Source: Camelus bactrianus
Lineage: Eukaryota > Chordata > Mammalia > Artiodactyla > Camelidae
DNA: 64,000 bases
Reading direction: 5' to 3'
Assembly (NCBI RefSeq): GCF_048773025.1
Contig: NC_133549.1
Span: 44,702,966 to 44,766,965, forward strand
The translations under genes and the position numbers were made by a program. The notes beneath the pieces were generated by a model, which searched no databases, was not told where the DNA came from, and worked only from the letters and a program-made list of their open reading frames with translations. Of this stretch, positions 1 through 12,400 are shown in pieces. The first letter of the stretch is position 1, and each line of letters starts with the position of its first letter.

Positions 1-109
1 AAATGATTTAACACATGCAACTGTTTTGTACTATAGCATCAAAGTTTTATGATTTTTGCAATCACCAGTACCTGAAGCATGAGCCCCAATGGTGCAAGGG
101 TATGAGTGC

Positions 110-430
110 TGGATGTGTCAGTCAGGACAGAGTAGCTCATGCTGCAACAACAAAAAACAACCGTCACGTGTCAGGGGCTTTGGATAAGAAAGACTTAGTT
201 CTTGTTCGTACTACTTGTTCATGTCTGGTATCTGGCAGACTCCACCACCCCCCTCAACCCCCATACCATCCTCAGTCAGGACTGGGCTGATGGAGCAGCT
301 GCTACCTGGAGCATGGCCGATTTCTGTGGCAGATCACACACTGGCTTTTACAACCGCCCAGGAGAGACACATCACTTCTACTCGCATGTCATTGGCCAAA
401 GCAGCTCCTTTGGCTACTTTCCATTTTAAG
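110..430. mobile_element. Old LTR-like interspersed repeat (family uncertain)
   Basis: The stretch resembles in phrase order the block at 54.47-54.87 kb (catcactt..cattggcc..). It looks like an ancient, decayed ERVL/MaLR-type LTR fossil. The family is not assigned with confidence. Confidence 0.3.
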
Positions 431-1544
431 AATGAAGTGAGCTAGAAATATCTGGTGGGTCCCACTAATGACTCTCACATGGGACATTCAGGGATCCGGA
501 AATAACCAGAATCCTTCTGTTGGTTTTCACATTTTACTTCATCCCTACTTCCTTACTGACATTTCAATAGAGATTTTTGAAAACCAGAATAAGGCCACCT
601 ATTATCTAGAATAGACGAGCTTTTTGAACTGGCCAGAATTGTTGCCTGGCAAACCATCAGTGTGACTGGGCTGGTACAAATTTTAATACAGATTATCAGA
701 GACTCTCAGGGTTGGCAATTCTAACTGCTCACCCACTAAAGGCATTCTTTCTACAGTTCCTAAGGAGCTAATTCTTAGGTCTAATAGTTCCAGAGGGGGA
801 GAGCCCACTCACTTCACCCACCACACTCACTTCACCCACCCCCTCTTCTTCAGGTGATGGTGCCAAGTTCCCTTTGCAGAACCACCTCCTCGCACATTGG
901 AGGAATACTTGTTGGGTAGACTGTCAGTGAGGTCCAGGTCCTCCTTGGGCACATGACCCAAACCCAACCAATCAGATCCTCTTCCTGAGACTGGAGTCCT
1001 GATCTAGGGGCAAAAGGGCTGAGATACTTCGAAGTTCAATTTACCAGGGAGGATGCCCTGAGAGCACTGGCTAGGAGTCCTTGCTGCTGAAGCCTCAGGA
1101 ACAACCTAGCTCTGCCCTCCCAGAGCCTGGGTCCCTGCCATCTCTTCGCTCTGAGGGTGATGCTACACCCAACCGACAAATTCCCCTGCTTCTTAAATTC
1201 CAAAGAGTCTGTTTTGACGCTTATCACCCCAGAACCACGACTGAGCCAGACACTTAGGCCAGCGCACCCCTCGATTGGAGGTCTTAGCAGTTCTTCAAAA
1301 GGAGTAATGTGTCCATTGGAAGGAGGGTTGGTGACCAGTGGATGCCGAGCAAACAAAAAGAGTCAAAAAGGGCCTTGCTGGCCTTGGCCATCCACAGACA
1401 GCCTAGCCAGAGGGGGCTGGGGCCATCAGGCTGGAGTTCCTTGCTCCAGCTCTCTGGTCCAGGTGTGATTCTGTGCTCACCAAGCAAAGTTAGAAGCATA
1501 ATTTGTACCAGTTGTGCTGATTTAAATGGTCCAGCCATTGTCGA

Positions 1545-1690
1545 CTATGTTATCCCCCTTCATAGACTGAGACTGAGGCTGAAAGAAGTTACTTCATTTG
1601 CCTGAGGCCACACAAGGTCCAGAAGGGCAGCCAGTGCTTTACACAGAGGTCTCTCTGAACCATGTCTCTCCGACATCGAGGCACTGGTAA
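1545..1690 (-). repeat. MIR SINE fragment
   Basis: It carries a diverged antisense MIR core (gactgaggct, then ggccacacaaggtcc). Old mammalian tRNA-derived SINE. Confidence 0.5.
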
Positions 1691-1829
1691 ATTCAGTTTA
1701 AGCATCACTGTGGAGTCTTGAGGACTGGAAGCCCCGTGAGGCGGAGACCACGCTGGTCTTGTTCAGTATGGCAACCCCGTGCCTGGATCCCCGCACTGCA
1801 TTTTCCAGGATCACCTGCCTAACAGATGC

Positions 1830-2612
1830 TGCCTCCATCCCCTGTCAGTCAAGCCCCAAACCCAGGAGTCAGCTTCATCATGCACTTTCCCTCCCCTTCT
1901 CTCCCCTCCCTGACCCACATTTTTTTTTCTATCATCAAGTCTCACTGCCTCTACCTCCACAATAAGCCACAAACCCATTCACTGCCTTCCATTGCTACTG
2001 CCCCATCCCAGGGAAGCCAGCTCACCAGTCTGCAGGTGAACACTCATGTCCCCTGTAATCCAGGCTATACAGAGAAGCCGAATAATCTTCATCAGCATCA
2101 GTTCGATCATGCCCCTCTCCCACTCAAAAACCCCTGCAAGTCTTTCCATTGCTCTAAGACGGAAATCTTCCCGTGCTCACATCACCGGACCCCTGACTCA
2201 CTCTGTCTTTAACCACTTCCAGGTTCCTCCCCGGTTTATGTTGCTATGGGCACGCTGGCCTCCTTCTGGTCCCAGCACGCCAAGCATGCTTCAGCCCCAG
2301 GACTTTGCATTTGCTGTTCCCTCTGCCTGGGACCCTCTTCTCATCTTTCACGTGCATCCTAAATGTCATCTCTCTGAGACAGCTAAAGCAACTGCCTCCC
2401 AGTCACTCCAGTCACCCTTCCCTTGCACCCCACTTGTCCTCCAGCGTGATTTTTGCTTGCTCTGATTGTTGTCCATCTGCCCTCGCTGGAACATACATAC
2501 TCTAAGAGTTGGGGCCTCATTTGCCCTCATCCCTGTACCCAGAATAATACTTGGCATTTAGAAGGTGTTAAAAAGATTTGTTGAGTAAATGAATGAATGC
2601 ACTCATTGAAAG
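1830..2612 (+). mobile_element. L2 LINE, 3' portion
   Basis: The pyrimidine-rich body is typical of the L2 3' half (ccaggactttgcatttgctgt, tctgcctgg, aatgtcatctctctga). It ends with the L2 terminus, 'ttgttgagtaaatgaatgaa'. Frames crossing it are not host genes. Diverged, of pre-eutherian age. Confidence 0.75.
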
Positions 2613-3399
2613 GACCAAATTATTGGTTTTAACCGTGTTGTTTTATTGACATGAGACTCCAACTCCTTCACCGTTTTAAAGAAGCAAACTCCTCACGGAG
2701 AACTCATGAGAAAGATAAGGCAGCCCACGTCAGTGGCTTCCTCCAGCTCCACGAGGCTCCTGCTCAAAACGTGAGAACAGAGAGGGGGTAAGGCTGAACT
2801 CACCACCAGGCAGCTCACTGGCCGGGGACTAGGGTGTGTGTTCACTGTGGCTGCTGCAGCCATGCCTCACAGAGCAGGCTCCAGCGCCAGCCCCCAGGCA
2901 CCCCCTGCACTGACGCTGGTGATGTGTTGACTCCATCGTTGCTGGGACAGTGGTCAACGCCGCTGCCTGGCAGCTGGGATGGAGTGACCGCCTCGCTCAG
3001 CCTGTGTAACCCATTGTTTCTAAAGAGTTGCTGGCTGCAGAAGCTGCCAAGCTCTCGGGCCAGCTGTGGGTTCTTCACTAGAATGAAAGTGTAACCAAGG
3101 AAGGGGCTTGAAAAAGTGAAAAGGACAGAAAATGAAGGCAAAGAGAGTGGATGACCCAGGCCTTCCACGATGGCCGTGAAGTAGGGGACCGTCTCCCCCG
3201 AGGGATGGGCCGAGGACTTGGCGACTCCCCTGACCATAAATGGCTTGGCCAGGGCTCTCTTGGAGCCACCTCTTGCCCTGTCACCCTTGCTGTCCCAGCT
3301 GAATGTTCCCGCAAATGCAAGACACAAACCAGTAACACCAGCAAGAGAGGAGCTTGCCAGGGGCAGTAGCTGGAGAAGATTCTTGGGAGGTGGTCGGAA

Positions 3400-3402
3400 A
3401 TG
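3400..3402 (+). CDS. OPALIN: OPALIN coding exon 1 (initiator Met only)
   Basis: The next exon starts directly at Ser2, so the ATG must come from an upstream exon ending in ATG. Here the sequence reads cggaaATG|gtgagtgag, a strong splice donor immediately after an ATG. I infer this to be the exon. The 5'UTR would be the bases just before it, with length unknown. The alternative is an undetected exon in the 3.4 kb that follows. Confidence 0.7.
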
Positions 3403-6400
3403 GTGAGTGAGAGCCAGCGTCTTTTCTCTGCCTAACCTTCATTTCTCTCTTTCAAAAACAATTCTGAGGCTTTTAAAGCTCATATCTCCTGATTCAAGTA
3501 TAATTGTACCCTCAGTGCAAAGAAGTCAAGGGGCTTGGTTTTTAACTATTATGTGCAAAATACTAACCATTAAAAAAATTCTCACCTGACATTTGCTGAT
3601 CCTATCTTATATTTTAATATTCAAGTTTTCTTTTTAAAACCCCACTTACAAGAGTACAAAATAGATGTTTCAGCTAAATTCGTTTCCCGGCTGGACCAGT
3701 GGGTCCAATCATTTTTTTCAGTCTGCCTTCTGCTAAGTGCTCAGCAACAGAGATGTTTATAAGCTGCATCGGAAACTGTCCACCTTTCTTACTGACTTGT
3801 GATCCATGTTTGGCTGTGACTCAATCAAATGAAGTTTGCTAAGTTAGAAGGGGCTACTTCATATGAAACTGTACTACAGCTTCTGTGATTCCTTTATTAA
3901 AGAGATCATTAAAAGGAGCTGAATTCAGGCTTTGGAGTTAGGAAGCTCTGTGACCTAACCCAGCATCTATCACTTGCCAGCTGGGGACCTTGAGAAACCT
4001 GTCTTGGTCTCAGTCTGCTCACCCCGACGTAGGGATGGGAGTGCTCCTCTTATGGTCAGGTTATGTGTGCAGTGTCTGATGCACGGCGTGCCCGCGATAA
4101 CAGTGGTAGTCATCCCACCTCTCCCTCCTCCCCATCACAAAGAGCAGAGTCATAATGAGTGACGCTCAGCCACTGAGACCCTAATGTGCCTTCAGGACCG
4201 GTATGTAGATACCACACAGTGCTCAGACTAGCGATGAGTGTCTTGTACCAAATTCCAGTACCTTGAGTGTTGCTAATCCAGGTCGGCAATTCCACCCAAC
4301 AAGAACTTCCCAGTGCCTTCCTTCTGCGTCCCTCTGGCCAGGCCTTGAAGAATACAACACTCCGTGATCCCTGCACACCCAGAGTATTCCTCGTTTGGAA
4401 AGAGCTGCCACAAATGTTATTTCCATTGGGTTTATCCCGTGAGTTGGGCAGGGCAAGTTAATAGTATCCCCATTTTGAGGGTGGAAAAACTGTGTCTGGA
4501 AGAATAGATTTGTTGTGAGGAAATGGAGACCAGAGAGTTTGCGTCACTTTTCCCAGGCCACACAGCTGCTAAGTGGCTGAGTCTGGATGTGAATCCAGAT
4601 CAGGGGACGCCAAGCCCAGGACTGCCTCACTCCACCCAGCTGCCTCTCTGAAGGACACTGCATCAGATTCGCCTCCACCTGCATTTACGTGATGTTTTTC
4701 TCTCCATGAGAGCACTGTAGTGTGTTTCTACAAAATATGAACGTCTTTCTGAAACTGGCCAACATCTTCGTCATCCAAATGTTGATAAACAGCACGTGCA
4801 ATGGCCCACTTGTTGCTGCTCCTCCCTTCTGCTGTGCCCCCAAAGGAAGCTTTGTCTTGGGCCTGCTGACATCAGTACCCTTACTCACTGATGAGATAAG
4901 GCTCCGGGCAGCTGCGTCTGATGCAGTGACCGTCCAGTGCCCCAGCAGCCTCTGTGGGCTTGCTTGGTGTTAGCATGAAGGGCAGTGGTTAGGCCCCTTG
5001 AGCAAGAAGACCCTGACCTAAGGTTGCCTGGACGTCCCTCTTGCTCTAATACTGTCCTGGAAGAAGATAGTGAGCTGTGATCCTGGGGGCTCTGATTATT
5101 CTGCAGGTACTGTCGGATTCCTGAGGAAGCTTGTAGAGTGGTGGAAAGATACTGTTACCAGAAGACCTGGGTTCTGGTGACAGCTAACTAGTTGTATGCA
5201 CTTAAGAAATGCGTTCAAATTCTTGAACTGATTTTCTTCTCTATAAAAAGTGAAGGTCCCCTCTGTTGCTAAGAGACTGCTAACAGTCACCACTGAAGCA
5301 TGCTGGCTGGCTGGGGTCATTTTAATTGCAAGACATTATGTCTGGGGCAGGGATAATGAAAATTGTACATTGTAGGTGCTTAAAATTTTTTTCAGTTCAC
5401 AAAAGAGTTTCTCATTCATTAACCCCTCTGAATTCCAACCCTCTAGAAAGCTAGCGATAATAGGTGTTTCATCAATTTTGCATTTATTGTGACTATCTCC
5501 TCTAGAACCATCTTTCAGGCTGGATTTGAGTCGTATGGACCAGTCAGCCTGTTTTAAGAGATAAGTTCTAACATTTATCCATGATAAATTTCTGAAGAGT
5601 CCTTGGGCCTCTGTTTCCTCTTCTGTAAACTGAGAGTTTTCAGGTTGACGACCTTTGAGGAACCTCAGGTCTGAAATACTATGATTCTTTTGGATTCTGT
5701 AATCCTCCCCAATCTCCCCATTGTTGGATAGCACTTAATTTAAAAACCTAGCAAACACATTGCTTCTAGAATGACAGGAGGCTTCAGGAAGATCGGGGGC
5801 TGGAGTTTGAGCCAAGCCGTGGGGGACCAGGGAGGCTGGGGCTGAGTGAGGGCACAGCCAGGGGACACCCATCAGAGATGGCTGGACACAAGGGGTGGGG
5901 TGGGGCCCAGGAAGTAGAAACAAGACCACTTCAGCCCCCTGAATGAGAGGCAGGAAGTGTGACCAGCTGATCTGGAGCAGAGGCCACCCATTTTTCCCAT
6001 CCTGGCAGGGAACATACTGGGTAAAGAGCAGCCTAGACAAACTAGCATCCAGGCGCTCAAGCCGGACGGACAGAAGATGGGGACAGGGAGGGGGAAGGGG
6101 ACACCAGAGGCTCTGGGCAGGGCCGGACCCGGGCCAGTGGGTGCCTGGGCAGGCGACCAAGTTGGTGGCCCATTGAGCCCATAATCTTTAACTGTTGACC
6201 TAGATTTGAGGAAGAGGAGAGGCTGGGTGCTGAGTGAGGGGAGGGGACAGAGGGTTAGCCTCTCCTCTGTCATCCTGACCAGCTCAGCTCCAGCCCGGAA
6301 CCCCTGGCCTGGACTCAGCAAAAACAGAAGCCTGTCTTTCTCAGGTTCTCCTCCCGGGGTGGGGTGGTTTGAGGAGCAGGTGTTCTTGTTGGAACATAGC

Positions 6401-9400
6401 CCCTGGGGGGTCCTACCTCCCACCCCAAGCAGAAGGTCCATTACTTCTAAATTCACACATTCCTTCCCTGAAAGAAGTTCCAGGGGAAAAAAAACCCCAA
6501 ATTTTAGCACTCTGCTGAATTTCCAGTAATATTTTTTGCCTGGCTTTGGAGTCAGGACCCTTCAGGCAATAGCTTCACTGGCTGGTCCCTTACCCTGGCC
6601 CTGGGTGAGGACCTGGGTGGGGAGAGAGGGCAAGGCAGCCTTGATGCTGAGGGAGGAAGTCATGACCTCAGGCTCTGATGCTCCCCCACCCTCTTTGGGG
6701 CCAAGATTGGGAGGGGAGACTGGGGCTGATGGAGGCTGCGGGGTGAGTAAATTCTCCTGGAATCCGCCAGGGTCAGGGATGTTTGGTGGAGCAGTCTGAC
6801 CATTCCCGGAGCTTTAATGTTTCCATCTCTCTTCCAGAGTTTTTTACTGAACTTCACGCTGCCGGTCAACACGGTGAGTACAGCAATGCCCATTCACCAG
6901 GCAAGTCGGCAAAGAAAGATGGACACAGAGGTTACACTGCGCCTTCACAGCGCTGTCAGGCATAGCTCACACATGACATACACCAGTCTCAAAGGCTCTG
7001 AAGAGTCGGAGGACTGCTGAGAGAAATGTTCTCAACTATAAAAATTACACACATTTTGAAAAGGAAAATAGAAAAAAAACCCACCTAAATTCCCATCAGC
7101 AGAAAACATTGGGGTCATTCCTTCCAGTCCTGACTCTACATGAATTTTGACCTTTGCTGTCTTTGTACCATGGCTTTCCTACTCTACCTACAATTGTAGA
7201 TGATAAATGTTTTCCCTCAGCCTTTATAGCCATAACTGACGGTGGTCACATGGCATTTCTCCAAGTGAATTATTTCTTTAAGGGGTTAATCACGATTAGG
7301 AATGATTTTGTGATAAGCATAGGTATAGATAAATCCTTGTCTGCACTTAACTTGATTTCCTTAGCATATAGTCTAGCAGGGGAATTATTGGGTCAACAAG
7401 AATGAGCACTTTATGGCTCGAGACTATGATATTTAGCTGCAAGTCAAAACGGAGATTTTCAGTTGGTGATGGTGGGCAATTTCAGTCCAGAATTGATCCT
7501 CCATCTTCTGTTCTCACGTTGTGTAGAGATAACACTTGTGCCAGGGTTGCTTTTGGACCAGAAATGCTGCTATGATGGAACTGGGCATTTTCTTGGCCCA
7601 GTTTTTCAGTAGTTTTTGGCTGTGCCAAATTTTTCTGAAAAGTCATATGATTATTCAGAGAGAATAAACTGAATCTGCCTGGAAAGAGGACTCCTAAGTG
7701 CATGTTCATGTTTACTGTAACCTGGGGCATCGTTCTGGACAGCCCCAGAAACGTAGAAGCTCATGACTCACTGCCGGCCTCCCAGTGCCCACCACTGGCC
7801 GCCTTGGACGTCGGTCCCCAGACCCTCCTGGTGTGGCCCTGCTTTCTGAACCTTCCTGACTTACTCTGCTCCCTGCTTTAGCTTCTGCCTGTTGTCTGCA
7901 GACAAATTCCCCTCTTTCTCTTCTTACCTGTCAAAACCATTTAATATGGCAACTGCTGGAACTTTCCCCCGCTGCTTGAAGCCAGCAGGTCTGTGGAGAC
8001 CTCAGGTTCTGTCTGATGCTGGCTTGGCCCAACCTATGAAAGTAACTCAGAGAAGCAAGCAGCTGCTGCTTGGGGCGATGGGGCAAGTGGGGTGAGAAGG
8101 AGGCCTTCTGATGCTGGTCATCACCCTTTGGAGCACCTTCTCGGTTAACAGCCTGTTTCTCTGAGAACTGCCCCTCCTCCCATGGAACCTATGGAGATCA
8201 ACGACCACCCCAGTCTGCCTGGAACTGTCTGGTTTTAGCACTGAATGCCCTACAACCTGGGCAACTTCTCTGAAAAACCAGGACGGTTGGCCACCCTACC
8301 TGGCAGTTATGTTCTGATCACATAACCCTTCCCTTCTGGTGCGGCTGGATGACGGGGAATGCCAGTGCCCTGGGAAGTGGGGACAAGGTGGATACCCAGC
8401 TCATCAGAGCCTCCCTGCAGGGAGCTGGGAACAGGGCCACATGTGCAAGTCAGTCTCTGCTGGGCCACACTGAGCTGTCAAGTATAAAAACCGGGTTGGG
8501 ATACTGCATGTGGTCACCCAGGGCACTGTAGCACAACGGTTAAGGACTTGAACCCTGGAGCCAGACCACTCAGTGTCTGCCACTTAGGGCTGTGTGACCT
8601 CAAGCAAATGACTTCACTTCTCTGGGCCGCACTCTCCTCATCTGTAAAATGGGGATTATTATGGTCCTGTTTCACTGGCTGTTGTGAAGAATAAATAAGC
8701 CGATACAGGTAAAGTACTTGAAAAGCCAGATTCCCACTGCTCATAAGTTCCACCTTCAAGGTAATTCATTATGGCAGCGGTGGGGGGTGGGTGGCAAAGC
8801 CAGCCCAAGTGAATTTCTGTAAACTGCAGCCAACATATTTCACCTGAAACAGTATCCAACTCTTCACATCACGCTGAGAAATAGAACACTTCAGGCAAAA
8901 GCAGCATTAAGGTAATGTGGCGATGGGGTGGAATTGTGTTTAGGTAAAACTGTAACCATTTAAGTACCAAGTGTCAGTGCCTGGTTAGCAAATCCCTCCT
9001 TTGATGGGAGCTCTCTGGGAAAGATGCCTGGGTTTAGAATACAAACATCTAAGTTCAGGTTAGATTTACGGTTATCTGTGAGCAGTGAGGAGTGTGGGTC
9101 CTGGGCTCTCACAGTTTGGGATGGAATGGTGATCTCTCCATTCACAGGTTAGTTGCTAACCTGGAACTCTGTGCCCTGACATTTATTGATCCAGATAAGA
9201 CTCACCTTAAATATCTCATAAATGGGTAAAGTCCCATGCCCCGCCTTGAGTGTCAGTGTAACGTATTCGTTCGACGTGGAATTATCCCAAGAGTGTGGGT
9301 GATTCACAACTTCAGATACCTGCTGAAGCCATTTGCTTCATTGCATGTTTGAAAACAAGTAAAACCTCCTTCAAGAGCCTGGCTTCCACTGGTATTTGCA

Positions 9401-12400
9401 TTTTTCCCCCTTCTAGCAATGGGGACAAGCCAGCCCAAAGTGTGCTGGGAAGGGGCATAGGGGACGGGAGACAGCCTTTCTGAGTTATGAAACGCGTTGT
9501 GGCAAATCCACAGGGTGAATAACGAAGAGCTCACTCGAATTTCTGATTTCTCTCTTCTTGTAACCAAACTTCTTCCCTTCTTACCTGGGAAGCAATCAGG
9601 TAAGAGTTTGGCAGTGGTTGTCACCTGTTGTTTTTAATAGAAAGTTTAGTAAAGGGACGAACTTTTGGCGTTACAGCCTAACCTTTGACAGACTGTCTCT
9701 TGTGAGTTCTACAGATTTTTGTTTTCTTAAGATGTGTTTTCTTTTCCCACACAGACTCCCTCCCCAGTTGTTACCAGTGGGAAAAGAGCAGTAAGTACAC
9801 CACTTAAATTCTGGACCCTTTGTTCTGTCATTTAGAGGATGGGGAGACTGCATTTGTTTTGAGGATTAAATTTGGATATGTGAACTGTCACCAAGCACAG
9901 AATCTGACTCAATTATTATTCTTATCACCAAGTCAGTTCAAAAGGGAGGGAGAACATGCAGAATCGCGGATGATTTCACAACGTGTTGAACAAGAGAAGC
10001 TAGACACAAAAGAGCGCATACTTTCTATGTGCATCTAGATGATGCTGAAAACCAAAGTCATCTATGGGGTGGATTTCAGGAGTGTGGTTACACATGCAGT
10101 GACTGGAAGGGAGCCCAGGAGGGCTGGTAATGTTCTGTTTCTTCATCTGGGTGCTGGTCACATGGGTGGGTTCATCATGTGAAAAGCCATCAAACTATAT
10201 ATTTATAATTTATATACTTTTATGCATGTATGTTAGTCTTTAATAAAATCACTGCCCTCCCCCAAAAGCGAAGAAGCCAGTATTATATGACAGTTGCACA
10301 TTTATAGGGACTCTGAAGACCATCTCTGGTATTTCCAAATAATCAGCAAACCTAAAACTTTATGAGGCTGCAAGCATGGCTGTTTCCACAAATGATCAAA
10401 GCAAAATGGGAATTTGAAAATTAATTGGCTCATGCATTTAGTGTAAATAAAGTTAAAAATTCATATCAACGTGGTGTGGGCTATACTAAAATCTTTTACT
10501 TTTGCTAATATGAATAGATGAAACTGGTACCAAATTATTGCTTTGAATTGTATCTCAGCTATTCCTGTGCTGATGAGACATTTGTATTTCTGTTCCGAGG
10601 AATGGCCTGTTCATATCTTTGTCCAGTTTTCTACTGAATTATCATCTTTTTCCAATTGATTTAAATTGTGTAAATTAAATTCCATGAAAATGAGTCATTT
10701 ATCATGCACATTGCAAACATTTTTTCACAGTATTTTATTACCCTTTTGATTTTGTGTACGACACAGAGTCCATGCAGGGTTCTGTTTTCTTTTATTTTTA
10801 ATTGATTAAACTCTTCCTTTTTCTGGGAGAAGCTGACTGTTTTCTCCACGCAGGACTGTGGGCGCTCTCTCGGATTAGCAGCAGGCATCCCGTCCCTGGT
10901 GGCCACAGCCCTGCTGGTGGCCTTGCTGTTTACTCTGATTCACCGACGAAGAAGCAGCCATGAGTCCACCGAGGTGATTAGCAGCAGCTTCTGTGGGTCT
11001 GGACGTGTTGGCAGGAATCGGTATTCAGTGAACTAACTGGCTTCGGGCAGAGGGTGTCAGGACCAGTATCTGCTTCCTGAGACGTTCTTGCACCTCAGTT
11101 TCTGTCTCAGACTCATGACATTACCCTCTAGGCAGAGCTCTTTTGTCACACAACACTCGGGTCACTTGAGGATGGTATTTGGGGTCACAAAAAGCAGCAG
11201 CGGAGAGGGACTTTTGTTGCTTTGACAAACACGTCTGTGCAGCAAGTATGTTTTCTAACCTTGAGAAACAAAGGGCACGAGCTTCACAAAGAGGATGGAG
11301 GTAATCTGAGGAAAGCCAGGAGACAAACAGACATGGAGGTGTGTCGTGGGGATACATACGTCCAGGAGTTTGTGACTGTTTAGCTTTGCCCTTTTCACAT
11401 CTGAACACCCAGCAGTCACAAGGGAACCTGCTGACCCCACCTCTTCCAAATACCAAGTTGTTCTGGAAACCAGGCTCAGAATTCAAAGGCCATCCTGACC
11501 AATATCCAGCCAGGTTCCATGGCTGTGATTCAGCTGTGCTATGTGGACTCTGGGTTCCAATTCCACCCTCTATTTACAAGCATTCCTGGTTGGCCTCATG
11601 CTGGTAAGCGTTAATGGGGAGCAGAAAACCTAGGTTCCAACCCTGGCTCTGCCACTCACTGATTTATATGATCCTGGGCATGTGACTTAACATTTCCTGT
11701 GCCTGGGTTAGTTCAACTCTGAAATACAAGCCATTAAAAACTACCCAACTGACTTCAAGAGGTAAGCAGAGTTGTAAAGATGGAATGAGATCATGGGTAA
11801 AAGATGTATCGATGAGCTGTAAACTTTAAACATACTAAGAAGTATTGTGGTTGGTCGTGGTATTATTTATTGACTTAATAGTTTCTCAACCTTCAAGGCA
11901 CTTTAAAATCATCTTGGAGGCTACAAAATACCACCCACTAAAACCCGTTAAATCAGAAACTCTAGGTGATAGCGCTGTGGCATTGGTATTTTTTTTTAAA
12001 CCCAACATTTTATTATGGATAGTTTTAAATATATACTAAAGTAGAGAATAATATAACAGATTGTTTCACCTCCTTTCCCACACCCTTCTCTACACTGTCA
12101 ACCTGTATTGTTTTTGGAGTAACTCACAGTGGTGTCTTTTTTGGGGGAGCGGGGTGTTATTATCTGCTTGTTTATTTTGTTTTGTTTTTAAAGCTCTCTG
12201 GTGATTCTAATGTGTAACCAAGTTTAAGAACCACTGATTTTAATCATGATCATGAGCAAATGCTGTAACGTTTCATTTCTTCTTCTTTCTGATTTTATTT
12301 TTTTAACCAACTTAGGAAAGTGAGAGGCCTTGTGAAATTTCAGAAATCTTTGACAATCCCAGGATAGTGGAGGTAAGAACTCTTGGTTATAATCACTACA

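Larger units (their letters stand above)
1..3399. other. 5' flank of OPALIN, no protein exon recognised
   Basis: By synteny the 3' end of TLL2 should lie to the left, but I see no TLL2 coding exon here. The stretch holds an old LTR-like repeat (about 110-430), a MIR (1545-1690) and a long L2 (1830-2612). About 2620-3399 is free of recognised repeats and should contain the OPALIN promoter and 5'UTR. I cannot fix the transcription start: there is no clear TATA box. Open frames on both strands here look like chance. Confidence 0.6.
3403..6837 (+). other. OPALIN: OPALIN intron 1
   Basis: It contains MIR fragments at 3915-4090 (+), 4455-4625 (-) and 5125-5265 (+). About 3690-3900 and 5750-6800 have no recognised repeat. 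An oligodendrocyte enhancer responding to Myt1 and CREB has been described in the first intron of mouse Opalin. Here 3832-3845 carries two AAGTT (Myt1-type) motifs nine bases apart in repeat-free sequence, a candidate only. Confidence 0.5.
6874..9754 (+). other. OPALIN: OPALIN intron 2
   Basis: It contains an antisense L1 fragment (7030-7430) and a clear MIR (8525-8725). I recognise nothing in 7440-8520 or 8730-9750. Confidence 0.6.

Noticed and set aside
1-3000. Possible last exon or 3'UTR of TLL2
   Set aside because: Expected to the left by synteny, but no TLL2 CUB/EGF coding sequence or convincing terminal exon is visible in the window.
2842-3327. 161-codon minus-strand frame just upstream of OPALIN exon 1
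   Set aside because: It overlaps frames on the other strand over the likely OPALIN 5' region, has no recognisable domain and no splice context. Probably compositional.
5872-6510. 212-codon open frame on the minus strand within OPALIN intron 1
   Set aside because: Low-complexity, Pro/Leu/Ser-rich translation with no domain. It overlaps other open frames on both strands in GC-rich sequence and shows no family resemblance. Treated as chance.
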